In this document: positions 8,293-17,322 of the stretch, piece after piece
How the letters are laid out: each line of letters begins with the position of its first letter
Position numbering within the stretch: position 1 is the first letter of the stretch
Translations under genes and position numbers: made by a program
Notes under the pieces: generated by a model
What the model saw: only the letters and a program-made list of their open reading frames with translations
What the model was told of the DNA's origin: nothing
The model's database searches: none
Assembly (NCBI RefSeq): GCF_029320955.1
Contig: NZ_CP119757.1
Coordinates: forward strand, 5,022,001 to 5,086,000
From: Flavobacterium sp. YJ01
Lineage (GTDB): Bacteria > Bacteroidota > Bacteroidia > Flavobacteriales > Flavobacteriaceae
Reading direction: 5' to 3'
DNA length: 64,000 nucleotides

Positions 8293-10170
8293 ATGAACAT
8301 TATTGACGTATCAATCATTTTAATCTATATCGTAATGTCGGTCGGTATAGGAATCTGGATTTCAAGAAAAGCATCAAAAGGGCTTGATGATTATTTCCTT
8401 GGAGGGAAATCAATCAAATGGTATTTTTTAGGATTGAGCAATGGCTCTGGAATGTTTGATGTTTCAGGAACTTCCTGGATGATTGGAGTTTTATTTTTGT
8501 ATGGAGTAAAAAGTTTCATGTTTATGTGGCTTTGGCCGATTTGGAACCAGATTTTTGTTATGATGTTCCTCGCGGTTTGGATTAGAAGATCTAAAGTAAT
8601 GACGGGTTCTGAATGGATTTTAACTCGTTTTGGAAGCGATAAAGCAGGAAAAGCATCGCATATTATTGTGGCCATTTTTGCTATTATTTCTACCATTGGT
8701 TTCATCGCATATTTCTTCGTCGGAATCGGAAAATTTGTAACCATTATTCTTCCTTGGGATTTGACAGTTCACATGAATGGTGGCGTTTTCTTAACATCAG
8801 AACAAGCTTACGCCTTGTTAATCATTTTCTTAACTACGATTTATACCGTAAAAGGCGGAATGTTTTCTGTTGTCGCTACAGAAGTTGTACAATATGTAAT
8901 TATGATTATTGCCGGAGTTTTAATCGCTGGTTATGCTTTTATTAATTATACAGATATTCAGATCAATTCGGTAATTACGCCAGAATGGAAAAATGTTTTC
9001 TTCGGATGGGAATTCGAAACGCAATGGAGCGATAAATTCGATACTTTCAACAAATTAATTGATACTGAAGGTTACAAAATGTTTGGTGCTTTTATCGGAA
9101 TGACACTTTTCAAAGGTTTCTTCGCGAGCGTCGCAGGGCCAACTCCAAGTTACGATTTACAGCGTGTTCTTTCTACAAAATCGGTAAAAGAAGCGGCTTA
9201 TATGAGTGGTTTCACCAATTTGATTTTATTCATTCCTAGATATTTATTAATCACTGGAATTGTGGTTATTGCATTGGTAAACCTTGCACCAGAATTAAAT
9301 GCAAACGTTAATCTTACTGGAGCAGATTTAGAATTATTGATGCCAAAAGTGGTCAATCTTTATATTCCAGTTGGTATTAAAGGAATTCTTCTTGCAGGTT
9401 TATTAGCCGCTTTTATGTCTGGATTTTCAGCTTTCGTAAATGCAGGACCAGCATATATTGTAAATGATATTTATAAAAAATACTTCAAACCAGTTGCTTC
9501 AAATGCACATTATATTAAAGTAAGTCAGATTTCTTCTTTCCTTGTTGTTGGACTTGGAGTTTTCATGGGATTCTTCGCAGATTCGATTAACTCGTTAACA
9601 CTTTGGATTACAAGTGCTTTATACGGAGGATACGTTGCAGCCAACTTCTTAAAATGGATTTGGTGGCGTTTCAACGGATGGGGTTATTTCTGGGGAATGG
9701 TCGGCGGATTAATCGCAGCTTCTCTTCAATTCGTTTTAGATCAAAACAAAGGAAATTTAGCAGCGGGAACATTCTTGCATGATCTTTCGCAAGTGCCATC
9801 GATTTACTTATTCCCATTAATTTTCGGAATGTCAATTTTAGGTTGCCTTTTAGGAACTTACTTAAGCAAACCAACAGATATGGAAGTTCTAAAATCGTTC
9901 TACAGCAATGTTAGACCGTGGGGATTCTGGAATCCAGTTTACAAGCAATTAAAAGCGGAAGACCAATCTTTCCAAAAAAATAATGATTTCTATTTAGATA
10001 TGATGAATTGTGTAATTGGAATTGTATGGCAGTCAAGCATGATTCTGCTTCCAATTTACTTTATCATTAGAGATTATCCGAAAGCGGGAGTTGCTTTGGT
10101 GGTTTTCTTAGTTACGACTACGGTGTTGAAGTTTACTTGGCTGGATCGAGTTAGGAAGATTGAAGAGTAA
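8293..10170 (+). CDS. Sodium/solute symporter (SSS family)
   Basis: A 625-residue inner-membrane transporter with about 13-14 hydrophobic helices, starting MNIIDVSIILIYIVMSVGIG, with the SSS-type DYFLGGKSIKW loop after helix 1 and LLAGLLAAFMSGFSAFVNAG in the core. It probably imports a sugar or disaccharide with Na+. It lies between the GH92 mannosidase and the cytoplasmic GH130 phosphorylase, so mannosyl-GlcNAc or mannose is the natural guess for its cargo. The substrate cannot be read from sequence alone. The next gene follows after a 202-base gap containing a family A repeat. Confidence 0.92.
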   Translation: MNIIDVSIILIYIVMSVGIGIWISRKASKGLDDYFLGGKSIKWYFLGLSNGSGMFDVSGTSWMIGVLFLYGVKSFMFMWLWPIWNQIFVMMFLAVWIRRSKVMTGSEWILTRFGSDKAGKASHIIVAIFAIISTIGFIAYFFVGIGKFVTIILPWDLTVHMNGGVFLTSEQAYALLIIFLTTIYTVKGGMFSVVATEVVQYVIMIIAGVLIAGYAFINYTDIQINSVITPEWKNVFFGWEFETQWSDKFDTFNKLIDTEGYKMFGAFIGMTLFKGFFASVAGPTPSYDLQRVLSTKSVKEAAYMSGFTNLILFIPRYLLITGIVVIALVNLAPELNANVNLTGADLELLMPKVVNLYIPVGIKGILLAGLLAAFMSGFSAFVNAGPAYIVNDIYKKYFKPVASNAHYIKVSQISSFLVVGLGVFMGFFADSINSLTLWITSALYGGYVAANFLKWIWWRFNGWGYFWGMVGGLIAASLQFVLDQNKGNLAAGTFLHDLSQVPSIYLFPLIFGMSILGCLLGTYLSKPTDMEVLKSFYSNVRPWGFWNPVYKQLKAEDQSFQKNNDFYLDMMNCVIGIVWQSSMILLPIYFIIRDYPKAGVALVVFLVTTTVLKFTWLDRVRKIEE

Positions 10171-10216
10171 AGACTTGGTAGAGACAAGATTAAAGAAGCA
10201 AGATTTTCTCCAAAGT

Positions 10217-10319
10217 TTGTCATTCCGAGGAACGAGGAATCACACTCGGAACTCTACAATGATTGGTGGCATAGATTACGGAGCTTCTAGTGTGATCCTT
10301 CCTTCGTCAGGATGACAAA
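10217..10319. repeat. Dispersed inverted repeat, family A copy 1
   Basis: It begins TTTGTCATTCCGAGGAACGA and ends with TCAGGATGACAAA, giving roughly palindromic ends about 100 bases apart with AACTCTACAATGATTG in the left half. The same layout recurs at 14651-14754 and 38832-38932. It lies in the symporter-GH130 gap. Confidence 0.8.
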
Positions 10320-10372
10320 ACGAAGCTTTAGAATAAAAGAATAAAAAAACTAATAAATAAAAAAGACAAAAA

Positions 10373-11338
10373 ATGAGTACTATTCCTTGGCAAGACAGAC
10401 CCGAAAACAGTAAAGATGTAATGTGGAGATATTCTGAGAATCCAATTATCGACAGATATTCGATTCCTTCATCAAACAGTATATTCAATAGTGCAGTTGT
10501 ACCTTTTGGAGACGGATATGCTGGGGTTTTCAGATGTGATAATAAAGCAGTTCAGATGAATATTTTTGCTGGTTTCAGTAAAGATGGTATCAATTGGGAC
10601 ATTAACCATGAACCAATTGAGATGAAATCTGGAAATACAGAAATGATTGAATCTGCTTATAAATACGATCCGCGTGTGGTTTGGATCGAAGACCGTTACT
10701 GGATTACGTGGTGTAACGGTTACAACGGACCAACAATTGGTATTGGTTATACTTTCGATTTTAAAGAATTTTTCCAATGTGAAAATGCCTTTTTACCATT
10801 CAACAGAAACGGTGTTTTATTCCCACAAAAAATTAATGGAAAGTACGCGATGTTAAGCCGTCCAAGTGACAACGGACACACGCCATTCGGAGATATTTGG
10901 ATTAGCTACAGTCCGGATATGAAATATTGGGGAGAACATAGATTGGTTATGAAACCGAGTCCGTTTGAGCAAAGTGCTTGGCAATGTACAAAAGTTGGTG
11001 CAGGACCAATTCCGATTTTAACTGACGAAGGTTGGTTAATGATTTACCATGGGGTTATCAATACTTGCAACGGTTTCCGTTACGCAATGGGTTCAGCTCT
11101 TTTAGATGTTGATTCTCCAGATCAGGTAAAATACAGAACACAACCTTATTTATTAGGGCCAGCAGAGACTTATGAAATGGTTGGAGATGTTCCAAACGTA
11201 GTATTCCCTTGTGCAGCTTTACACGATATTAAAGAAGATAAATTGGCAGTTTATTACGGTGCAGCAGATACGCACGTAGCAATCGCTTTCGGAAAATTAA
11301 GTGAAGTAATTCAGTTTACAAAAGATAATAGTTTATAG
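10373..11338 (+). CDS. GH130 beta-mannoside phosphorylase (Man-GlcNAc type)
   Basis: Probably a 4-O-beta-D-mannosyl-N-acetylglucosamine phosphorylase: Man-beta-1,4-GlcNAc plus phosphate gives Man-1-phosphate plus GlcNAc. The 321-residue protein lacks a signal peptide and is therefore cytoplasmic. It shows the five-bladed GH130 pattern with [35 protein letters not shown] and a late [18 protein letters not shown]. The opening [20 protein letters not shown] resembles, from memory, the Bacteroides N-glycan GH130 proteins. With the symporter upstream it would complete breakdown of the chitobiose-linked mannose after import. It is followed by the CBM9-like gene only 7 bases away. Confidence 0.88.
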   Translation: MSTIPWQDRPENSKDVMWRYSENPIIDRYSIPSSNSIFNSAVVPFGDGYAGVFRCDNKAVQMNIFAGFSKDGINWDINHEPIEMKSGNTEMIESAYKYDPRVVWIEDRYWITWCNGYNGPTIGIGYTFDFKEFFQCENAFLPFNRNGVLFPQKINGKYAMLSRPSDNGHTPFGDIWISYSPDMKYWGEHRLVMKPSPFEQSAWQCTKVGAGPIPILTDEGWLMIYHGVINTCNGFRYAMGSALLDVDSPDQVKYRTQPYLLGPAETYEMVGDVPNVVFPCAALHDIKEDKLAVYYGAADTHVAIAFGKLSEVIQFTKDNSL

Positions 11339-11345
11339 TATAAAG

Positions 11346-12413
11346 ATGCATAGTAGAAGTAAATTATTGTCCCTTGCCGTTTTTTTTGTTGGATTGATGA
11401 ATTATGCGCAATCTGAAAAAGAGGTTACGCCGAAAAGTTATATTGCGTATAAAACTTCAAAAGAAATTGTTATTGACGGAGACGGAGCAGATAAAGACTG
11501 GGAAAAAGCATCTTGGACAACACCTTTTGTCGACATAGAAGGCGTTGAAACTCCAAAATATAAGACTCAAGTCAAAATGCTATGGGACGATAAATACTAC
11601 TATATCCTAGCAAAAATGGAAGAGCCTCACGTTTGGGCAAATCTAAGACAGCGCGATACGATTATTTTCTACAATAATGATTTTGAAGTTTTTATCGATC
11701 CAGATAATGATACTCATAATTATTATGAATTAGAAATTAATGCTTTAAACACGGCTTGGGATTTATTCATCAATAAGCCCTACCGTGAAAAAAATACCGT
11801 TCTAAACGACTGGAATATTGATGGATTAAAATCAGCGGTAAAAGTTGATGGAACTTTAAATAATGCTTCAGATATTGATAAAGGCTGGACATTAGAAATT
11901 GCCATTCCGTGGTCGGTTTATAAAACATCTTATCACGATAATATTGTTCCAAAAGATAAATTTTGGAAGGTTAATTTTTCTCGGGTAAATTGGCAGCATT
12001 CTGTCGTTGACGGAAAATACGAACGAAAAAAAGATTCAGAAGGAAAGTTTCTCCCAGAATACAATTGGGTTTGGTCGCCTATGGGAGTCATCAATATGCA
12101 TGAGCCCGAAAAATGGGCTTATGTATACTTTTCTTCAAAAGAAAGCGATGATAAATTTACAATTCCGCAGGAAGAAAAAGTAAAATGGGAACTGTATACA
12201 TTGTACCGCGCTCAAAAGAGATATTTCGATAAGAATAAATCTTGGGCAAAATCACTGCAAAGTATCAGTAAAAAAAATATAGTTGTTAACGGAAAGACTT
12301 TAAAACCAGTTTTAGAAAATCATTCATCAGGATTTAATATCTTGGTAAAGAGTCCTTTTTCAAACAAAACCTTAATAATTAAAGAAGATGGTAAAATTAT
12401 TACGAACGAATAA
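11346..12413 (+). CDS. Secreted carbohydrate-binding-like family 9 protein
   Basis: A 355-residue exported protein with a signal peptide (SLAVFFVGLMNYAQ) followed by a CBM9/DOMON-like beta-sandwich (IVIDGDGADKDWEKASWT, VKMLWDDKYYYILAKMEEPHVWA, DFEVFIDPDNDTHNYYELEINALNTAWDL). This is typical of Bacteroidota sugar-binding or sugar-sensing proteins. It has no catalytic motif that I recognise. The C-terminal 100 residues are less conserved in appearance. The next gene starts inside its last 26 bases, implying tight coupling with the TIM-barrel lipoprotein. A binding partner presenting glycans to that enzyme is plausible but unproven. Confidence 0.8.
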   Translation: MHSRSKLLSLAVFFVGLMNYAQSEKEVTPKSYIAYKTSKEIVIDGDGADKDWEKASWTTPFVDIEGVETPKYKTQVKMLWDDKYYYILAKMEEPHVWANLRQRDTIIFYNNDFEVFIDPDNDTHNYYELEINALNTAWDLFINKPYREKNTVLNDWNIDGLKSAVKVDGTLNNASDIDKGWTLEIAIPWSVYKTSYHDNIVPKDKFWKVNFSRVNWQHSVVDGKYERKKDSEGKFLPEYNWVWSPMGVINMHEPEKWAYVYFSSKESDDKFTIPQEEKVKWELYTLYRAQKRYFDKNKSWAKSLQSISKKNIVVNGKTLKPVLENHSSGFNILVKSPFSNKTLIIKEDGKIITNE

Positions 12414-13506
12414 GTTTCAAAAACTATCAAAAGTTTTAGTATTAGCGCTTTCGCTGAGTTTATTCTCTTGCGGACAAAAAGAAAATAAAGAACAGGAAGA
12501 CGGAAAATTCACTTTTGGAGTTTGGACAACTGCTGACGCTAAAAAATCGGATGCAGATTATTCGAAAGAATTCAAAAAATACAAAGACGGCGGAATCGAT
12601 GAAGTTTTAATTAACACGCAAACCGATCCGAAACTATTAGCAAGATTAGTGCCTCTTGCCACAAAAGAAGGTCTAAAAGTTCACGCTTGGATTATGGCCA
12701 TGAATCGTCCAAATGATTCAGTTGCTTTACAGCATCCAGATTGGTATCAAGTAAGCAAAGAAGGAAAATCTTGTTTTGATAACCGTCCTTATGTAGATTA
12801 TTACCAATGGCTTTGCCCGACTAAAGAAGAGTCTAGAAATCACGTTTTAGGTTTAGTGGAAGGTTTAGCAAAAGTTGAAGGAATCGAAAGCGTACATTTA
12901 GATTACATTCGTTTCCCAGACATTTTCTTGCCAATCAGTTTATTACCAAAATACAATTTGGTTCAAGATGTAGAATTACCTCAATTTGATTTCTGTTATT
13001 GTGATGCCTGCGTAAGCAAATTCGAAAAAGAACACCACAAAAATCCAAAAGAAAGCCACAACACTTCAATTGATATGGAGTGGAAAAACTTCAGATTAAA
13101 TGCTGTAAAAGCAGTGGTTGATGATGCCTATAAAATTGCCCACAAATACAATAAAAAATTAACAGCAGCAGTTTTTCCTTATCCAGAAATGGCAGATCAC
13201 ATGGTTCGTCAGCGTTGGGACAAATGGAATATCGACGAAGTATATCCAATGATTTACCATAGTTTTTATGATGAAGAAATTGATTGGGTTGGTTACGCAA
13301 CAAAACAAGGTGTGGCCGATTTAGAAGGAAAACCGACGAAAGTAAATACAGGAATTTATATTCCGGGATTAAAATCGGATGCAGAATTGAAAGAAGCGAT
13401 TTTGCAAGCCAAGAAAAATGGCGCAACTGGAGTTTCATTTTTTGACGGAAATGCCTTATCAGATAGTAATTTAAAAACAATTGCGGCCGTAAAATCGTCT
13501 TTGTAG
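12388..13506 (+). CDS. Putative glycoside hydrolase-like TIM-barrel lipoprotein
   Basis: A 372-residue lipoprotein (ALSLSLFSCGQ) resembling the family-10-like glycosyl-hydrolase-like (GHL) barrel proteins: FGVWTT, LKVHAWIMAMN, VHLDYIRFPD, LTAAVFPYP, DEVYPMIYHSF and a final GVSFFDG. The YIRFPD and YPM motifs are typical of this barrel group. A cysteine pair, CYCDAC, about two fifths along could bind metal or form a disulfide. The start at 12388 overlaps the CBM9-like gene by 26 bases and is supported by the lipoprotein signal that follows. The substrate is unknown; context suggests a step in glycopeptide or N-glycan breakdown not covered by its neighbours. Confidence 0.72.
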   Translation: MVKLLRTNKFQKLSKVLVLALSLSLFSCGQKENKEQEDGKFTFGVWTTADAKKSDADYSKEFKKYKDGGIDEVLINTQTDPKLLARLVPLATKEGLKVHAWIMAMNRPNDSVALQHPDWYQVSKEGKSCFDNRPYVDYYQWLCPTKEESRNHVLGLVEGLAKVEGIESVHLDYIRFPDIFLPISLLPKYNLVQDVELPQFDFCYCDACVSKFEKEHHKNPKESHNTSIDMEWKNFRLNAVKAVVDDAYKIAHKYNKKLTAAVFPYPEMADHMVRQRWDKWNIDEVYPMIYHSFYDEEIDWVGYATKQGVADLEGKPTKVNTGIYIPGLKSDAELKEAILQAKKNGATGVSFFDGNALSDSNLKTIAAVKSSL

Positions 13507-13595
13507 TCGATTTTACTGGGATTAAAAAAGATTACTGATTAATTTAGCAACGTTAAGAACATTTAGTTTTGGAATGTTGAATAAAACCAAAAGAC

Positions 13596-14618
13596 ATGTC
13601 AAATAGAAGAGATTTTATCAAGAAAACCACTTTAGGCACCTTAGCCATAAGTTCTGTTTTGGGCGTAAGCGGATTTGCTGCCAATCATGAAAATGAACCA
13701 GAAGTTGAATCAAAAGAAAAAAAGCAGACCAAACCAATTATTATTTCGACATGGAATCACGGTTTGCCTGCGAATAAAGAATCTTGGAAGAATTTAAAAG
13801 AAGGAAAATCGGCTTTAGATGCCATCGAAGCCGGAATGAAAATACCTGAAGCCGATCCAACTGTACGAAGTGTTGGTTACGGAGGATATCCAGATCGTGA
13901 AGGGAAAGTAACTCTTGATGCTTGTATTATGGATCATAATAGCAATTGCGGTTCAGTTTGTTTTTTGCAAGGAATAATGCATCCAATTTCTGTTGCGAAA
14001 AGAGTATTGCAAAATACGCCTCACGTAATGTTAGCAGGACAGGGAGCATTACAATTTGCCTTATCAGAAGGTTTTAAAGAAGAAAATTTATTGACTCCAG
14101 AATCTGAAAAAGACTGGAAAAAATGGCTGGAAGATTCCAAATACAAACCAGTTATTAATATAGAAAATCACGATACCATAAGCATGCTAATGTTAGACCA
14201 AGATGGTAATCTTTCCGGTGGTTGTACTACAAGTGGTGCGGCTTGGAAAATGCACGGACGTGTTGGAGATTCTCCAATAATCGGTGCAGGTCTTTTCTTG
14301 GATAATGAAGTAGGAGCTGCCGCTGCAACTGGTTTAGGCGAAGCGGTTATTAGAACTGCCGGAAGTGCAATGGTTGTCGAATTAATGCGTCAGGGAAAAT
14401 CGCCTTACGATGCTTGTAAAGAAATCACAGAACGTATTTACAACAAACATAAAAACCACAAAGACATGGAATACCTGCAAGTTGGTTTTATTGCTTTGAA
14501 TAAAAACGGTGAATATGCAGGTTACAGCTTAAGATCAGGATTTAATTTTGCCGTATCTGATGATGCAAAAGGGCATAGAATGGAAGATGCGAAATTTAAA
14601 ATGTCTTGGGATAAATAA
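13596..14618 (+). CDS. Glycosylasparaginase (N4-(beta-N-acetylglucosaminyl)-L-asparaginase)
   Basis: An Ntn-hydrolase that cleaves the amide bond between GlcNAc and asparagine once the peptide has been trimmed. The 340-residue precursor should self-cleave at D193-T194 in ENHDTISM, making T194 the N-terminal nucleophile of the beta subunit. HGRVGDSPIIGAGLF matches the substrate-binding stretch of the flavobacterial and human enzymes. The N-terminus NRRDFIKKTTLGTLAISSV looks like a twin-arginine (Tat) signal, so it acts in the periplasm. It is 89 bases after the barrel lipoprotein and before the GH20 enzyme. It gives the locus an endoglycosidase-free way to release the glycan root. Confidence 0.94.
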   Translation: MSNRRDFIKKTTLGTLAISSVLGVSGFAANHENEPEVESKEKKQTKPIIISTWNHGLPANKESWKNLKEGKSALDAIEAGMKIPEADPTVRSVGYGGYPDREGKVTLDACIMDHNSNCGSVCFLQGIMHPISVAKRVLQNTPHVMLAGQGALQFALSEGFKEENLLTPESEKDWKKWLEDSKYKPVINIENHDTISMLMLDQDGNLSGGCTTSGAAWKMHGRVGDSPIIGAGLFLDNEVGAAAATGLGEAVIRTAGSAMVVELMRQGKSPYDACKEITERIYNKHKNHKDMEYLQVGFIALNKNGEYAGYSLRSGFNFAVSDDAKGHRMEDAKFKMSWDK

Positions 14619-14650
14619 TATTAATCCGTTGAATAAATTAAACGCAATAT

Positions 14651-14754
14651 TTGTCATTTCGACGAAGGAGAAATCTCCGCAAGGAACTCTACAAAGATTG
14701 GCGAGTTGCTTTGAGGAATTCCTAGTTTGATCCTTCGTTCCTCAGGATGACAAA
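14651..14754. repeat. Dispersed inverted repeat, family A copy 2
   Basis: It starts TTTGTCATTTCGACGAAGGA, contains AACTCTACAAAGATTG, and ends TCCTCAGGATGACAAA. It matches copies 1 and 3 in order and length and fills the gap between glycosylasparaginase and GH20. Confidence 0.82.
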
Positions 14755-14823
14755 CAAAAACTAAAAAACTACCTCTCTCGGGTTTTTAACAGCAAACCAC
14801 CCAGAGAAACCAAAAAACAAAGA

Positions 14824-17136
14824 ATGAAAAAAGTATTATTCCTATTAACCCTAATCACTTCAATTTTCTCGGCTAACGGGCAGAAAATTTACACAGAAAG
14901 CGATATTCGTATCATTCCAAAACCGACTCAAACTTTTATTAAAACAGGTGTTTTTGAATTTACAAAAGATACAAAGTTCGTAGTAAACGGTGATTTTCAG
15001 AAAGATGCTGCAAATGCTTTGGCTTCTAAATTTGGAACTGCTGCAGGATGGAAACCAGAGGTTACCACAAAAGCTCCTGCTAGTAATTATGTTTTGCTGA
15101 AAACAGATCCAAATTTAAAAAATGAAGCTTACGTTTTAGATGTAAATCCAACTAATATTGTTATTTCTGCAAAAGGAAATAATGGTTTTTTATATGCTTT
15201 AGAAAGTATCAGACAATTACTTCCAGAAGCAATCGAAAGTCAGTTTGCAATTACTTCTGCAAAATGGGAAATTCCGAGTTTGACAATTAATGACGAACCT
15301 CGTTTTAAATGGAGAGGTTTAATGTTGGATTTTTCACGTCATTTCTTCGATAAAAATTATGTTTTAGCTACAATCGATCGTTTAGCTGCGCATAAAATGA
15401 ACGTTTTACACATGCATTTAGTAGACGATCAAGGCTGGAGAATTGAAATTAAAAAATATCCAAAACTAACAGAAGTTGGTGCATGGAGAGTAGATCAGGA
15501 AAATAAAAGCTGGAACGCCAGATTGACTACAAATCCTGATGAAAAAGGAACTTACGGTGGATTCTTCACGCAAGAAGAATTAAAAGAAATTGTAAAATAT
15601 GCTGCAACAAAAGGGATTGAAGTAATTCCAGAAATCGAAATGCCAGCACACGTAAGTAGTGCAATTGCCTCTTATCCAGAATTGGCTTGTTTTGATCAGA
15701 GAATTGGAGTTCCATCAGGCGGAGTTTGGCCTTTAACAGATATTTACTGTGCAGGAAAAGAAACGACATTTGAGTTTTTGCAAAATGTTTTAGACGAAGT
15801 AATGGCAATTTTTCCTTCTAAATATGTTCATATTGGAGGTGATGAAGCAACTAAAACCAATTGGGCAAAATGTCCGCACTGCCAAAAAAGAATTAAAGAC
15901 GAGCGCTTAAAAAGTGTAGAACAATTACAAAGTTATTTCGTAAAACGTATTGAAAAATATGTTAATTCGAAAGGGAAAAAACTAATTGGCTGGGATGAAG
16001 TTCTGGAAGGCGGATTAAATCCAAGCGCAACAATTATGTGTTGGAGAGGCGAAAAAATTGGTGCAGAAGCTGCTAAACAAGGTCACGATGTAATTATGTC
16101 TCCAGAATCTCCTTGTTATTTTAACTTCTATCAAGGACCACAAAATGAAGAACCTTTAGCTTTTGATGCATATAATCCGTTAAATAAAGTATATCAGTTT
16201 GATCCAGTTGTTCAGGGAATGACACCTGAGGATGCTTCTCATATTTTAGGCGGACAAGCCAATTTATGGGCAGAACATATTGCAGGACCAAAAGATTCTG
16301 AATATATGATTTTCCCAAGATTAGCCGCTTTATCAGAAACATTATGGAGTCCGAAAGAGAAACGAAATTGGAATGATTTTACATCAAGATTATTCTCAAT
16401 GTTTAAACGTTACGATTATCAGGGATTAAATTATGCGAAAAGCGCTTATTTGGTAACGGCTTCTTCTACAGCGGATTTGGGGAATAAACAAATCAAAGTG
16501 GAATTGAAAAATGAGTTTCCAAATCCAGATATACGTTATGTTTTAGGAAATCAAAACATCGATCATCACGCAATAAAATACACAACTCCAATTGAAATCA
16601 AAGAAACAACAGTTTTAAAAGCTTCTTTATTTCAGGATGAAAAACCAGTTGGAAAAACATTTACAGACACTATTGTTTTCCATAAAGCATTTGCAAAAAA
16701 AGTGAAATACTTAACACCTTTTAATGATAATTATAAAGGTGATGCTAATACTATGGTGAATAGCATTAGAGGAAGCAAAAATTTCCATGACGGACAATGG
16801 CAAGCTTGGCTAGTTAATGATATGGAATTGGTAATCGATTTGGATAAAGTAGAAAGTATTGAGCAAGTATCAGTTGGAGCTTTAGAAAGCCAAGGCGCAG
16901 GAGTAAATTTCCCAATTCAAGTGAAAGTATTGATTTCTACTGATGGAATTAAGTATACGCAAGTTGGAAAAATAACACGTCCGTATGCAGCAAATCCAGT
17001 TCCTGAATTGAAAGATTTTAAAATCAATTTCCAAAAACAAAATGCACGTTTTGTGAAAGTAATTGGAGGCAACTTAAAGAAAAGCCCAAAAGGAGAAAGC
17101 TCTTGGTTGTTTGTTGATGAAATTTTGGTGAATTAA
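14824..17136 (+). CDS. GH20 beta-N-acetylhexosaminidase
   Basis: Removes terminal beta-GlcNAc or GalNAc by substrate-assisted catalysis in the periplasm or on the surface. The signal peptide ends at SANGQ. A GH20b N-terminal domain (about 30-160) precedes the barrel with FSRHFFD, MHLVDDQGWRIEIKKYP and the catalytic pair D340-E341 in HIGGDEATKTNW. The C-terminal quarter holds a chitobiase-type domain and an F5/8-type domain ending FVDEILVN. At 770 residues it is a standard Bacteroidota enzyme. In this locus it would strip antennary GlcNAc after galactose removal by the adjacent GH35. Confidence 0.95.
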   Translation: MKKVLFLLTLITSIFSANGQKIYTESDIRIIPKPTQTFIKTGVFEFTKDTKFVVNGDFQKDAANALASKFGTAAGWKPEVTTKAPASNYVLLKTDPNLKNEAYVLDVNPTNIVISAKGNNGFLYALESIRQLLPEAIESQFAITSAKWEIPSLTINDEPRFKWRGLMLDFSRHFFDKNYVLATIDRLAAHKMNVLHMHLVDDQGWRIEIKKYPKLTEVGAWRVDQENKSWNARLTTNPDEKGTYGGFFTQEELKEIVKYAATKGIEVIPEIEMPAHVSSAIASYPELACFDQRIGVPSGGVWPLTDIYCAGKETTFEFLQNVLDEVMAIFPSKYVHIGGDEATKTNWAKCPHCQKRIKDERLKSVEQLQSYFVKRIEKYVNSKGKKLIGWDEVLEGGLNPSATIMCWRGEKIGAEAAKQGHDVIMSPESPCYFNFYQGPQNEEPLAFDAYNPLNKVYQFDPVVQGMTPEDASHILGGQANLWAEHIAGPKDSEYMIFPRLAALSETLWSPKEKRNWNDFTSRLFSMFKRYDYQGLNYAKSAYLVTASSTADLGNKQIKVELKNEFPNPDIRYVLGNQNIDHHAIKYTTPIEIKETTVLKASLFQDEKPVGKTFTDTIVFHKAFAKKVKYLTPFNDNYKGDANTMVNSIRGSKNFHDGQWQAWLVNDMELVIDLDKVESIEQVSVGALESQGAGVNFPIQVKVLISTDGIKYTQVGKITRPYAANPVPELKDFKINFQKQNARFVKVIGGNLKKSPKGESSWLFVDEILVN

Positions 17137-17147
17137 ATATTTTTAAA

Positions 17148-17290
17148 CACATAGTCCCGATAGCTATCGGGGATAGATTTTTTTCTTTTGAAACTTGGTA
17201 AAAGAGTTTAGAAAGAAACTAGTTTCTAACACATAGTTTAACGTGAAATGCTTGTGACAGCTTTGTCAAAGTTTAAAACTTTGACAAAAC
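17148..17290. repeat. Mosaic repeat gap (family B fragment plus family C)
   Basis: The stretch opens ACACATAGTCCCGATAGCTA, with the palindrome CCCGATAGCTATCGGG, and repeats ACACATAG near 17230. It ends in a family C inverted repeat at 17259-17290 (AGCTTTGTCAAAG then CTTTGACAAA). It looks like a decayed family B copy next to a family C hairpin, between the GH20 and GH35 genes. Confidence 0.65.
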
Positions 17291-17322
17291 TTTAAAGTCA
17301 TAAATGTATAATCTGAAAAAAA

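Noticed and set aside
8391..8744. Minus-strand frame of 117 codons inside the symporter gene.
   Set aside because: It is a shadow of a clear membrane protein and shows no signal, domain or independent start.
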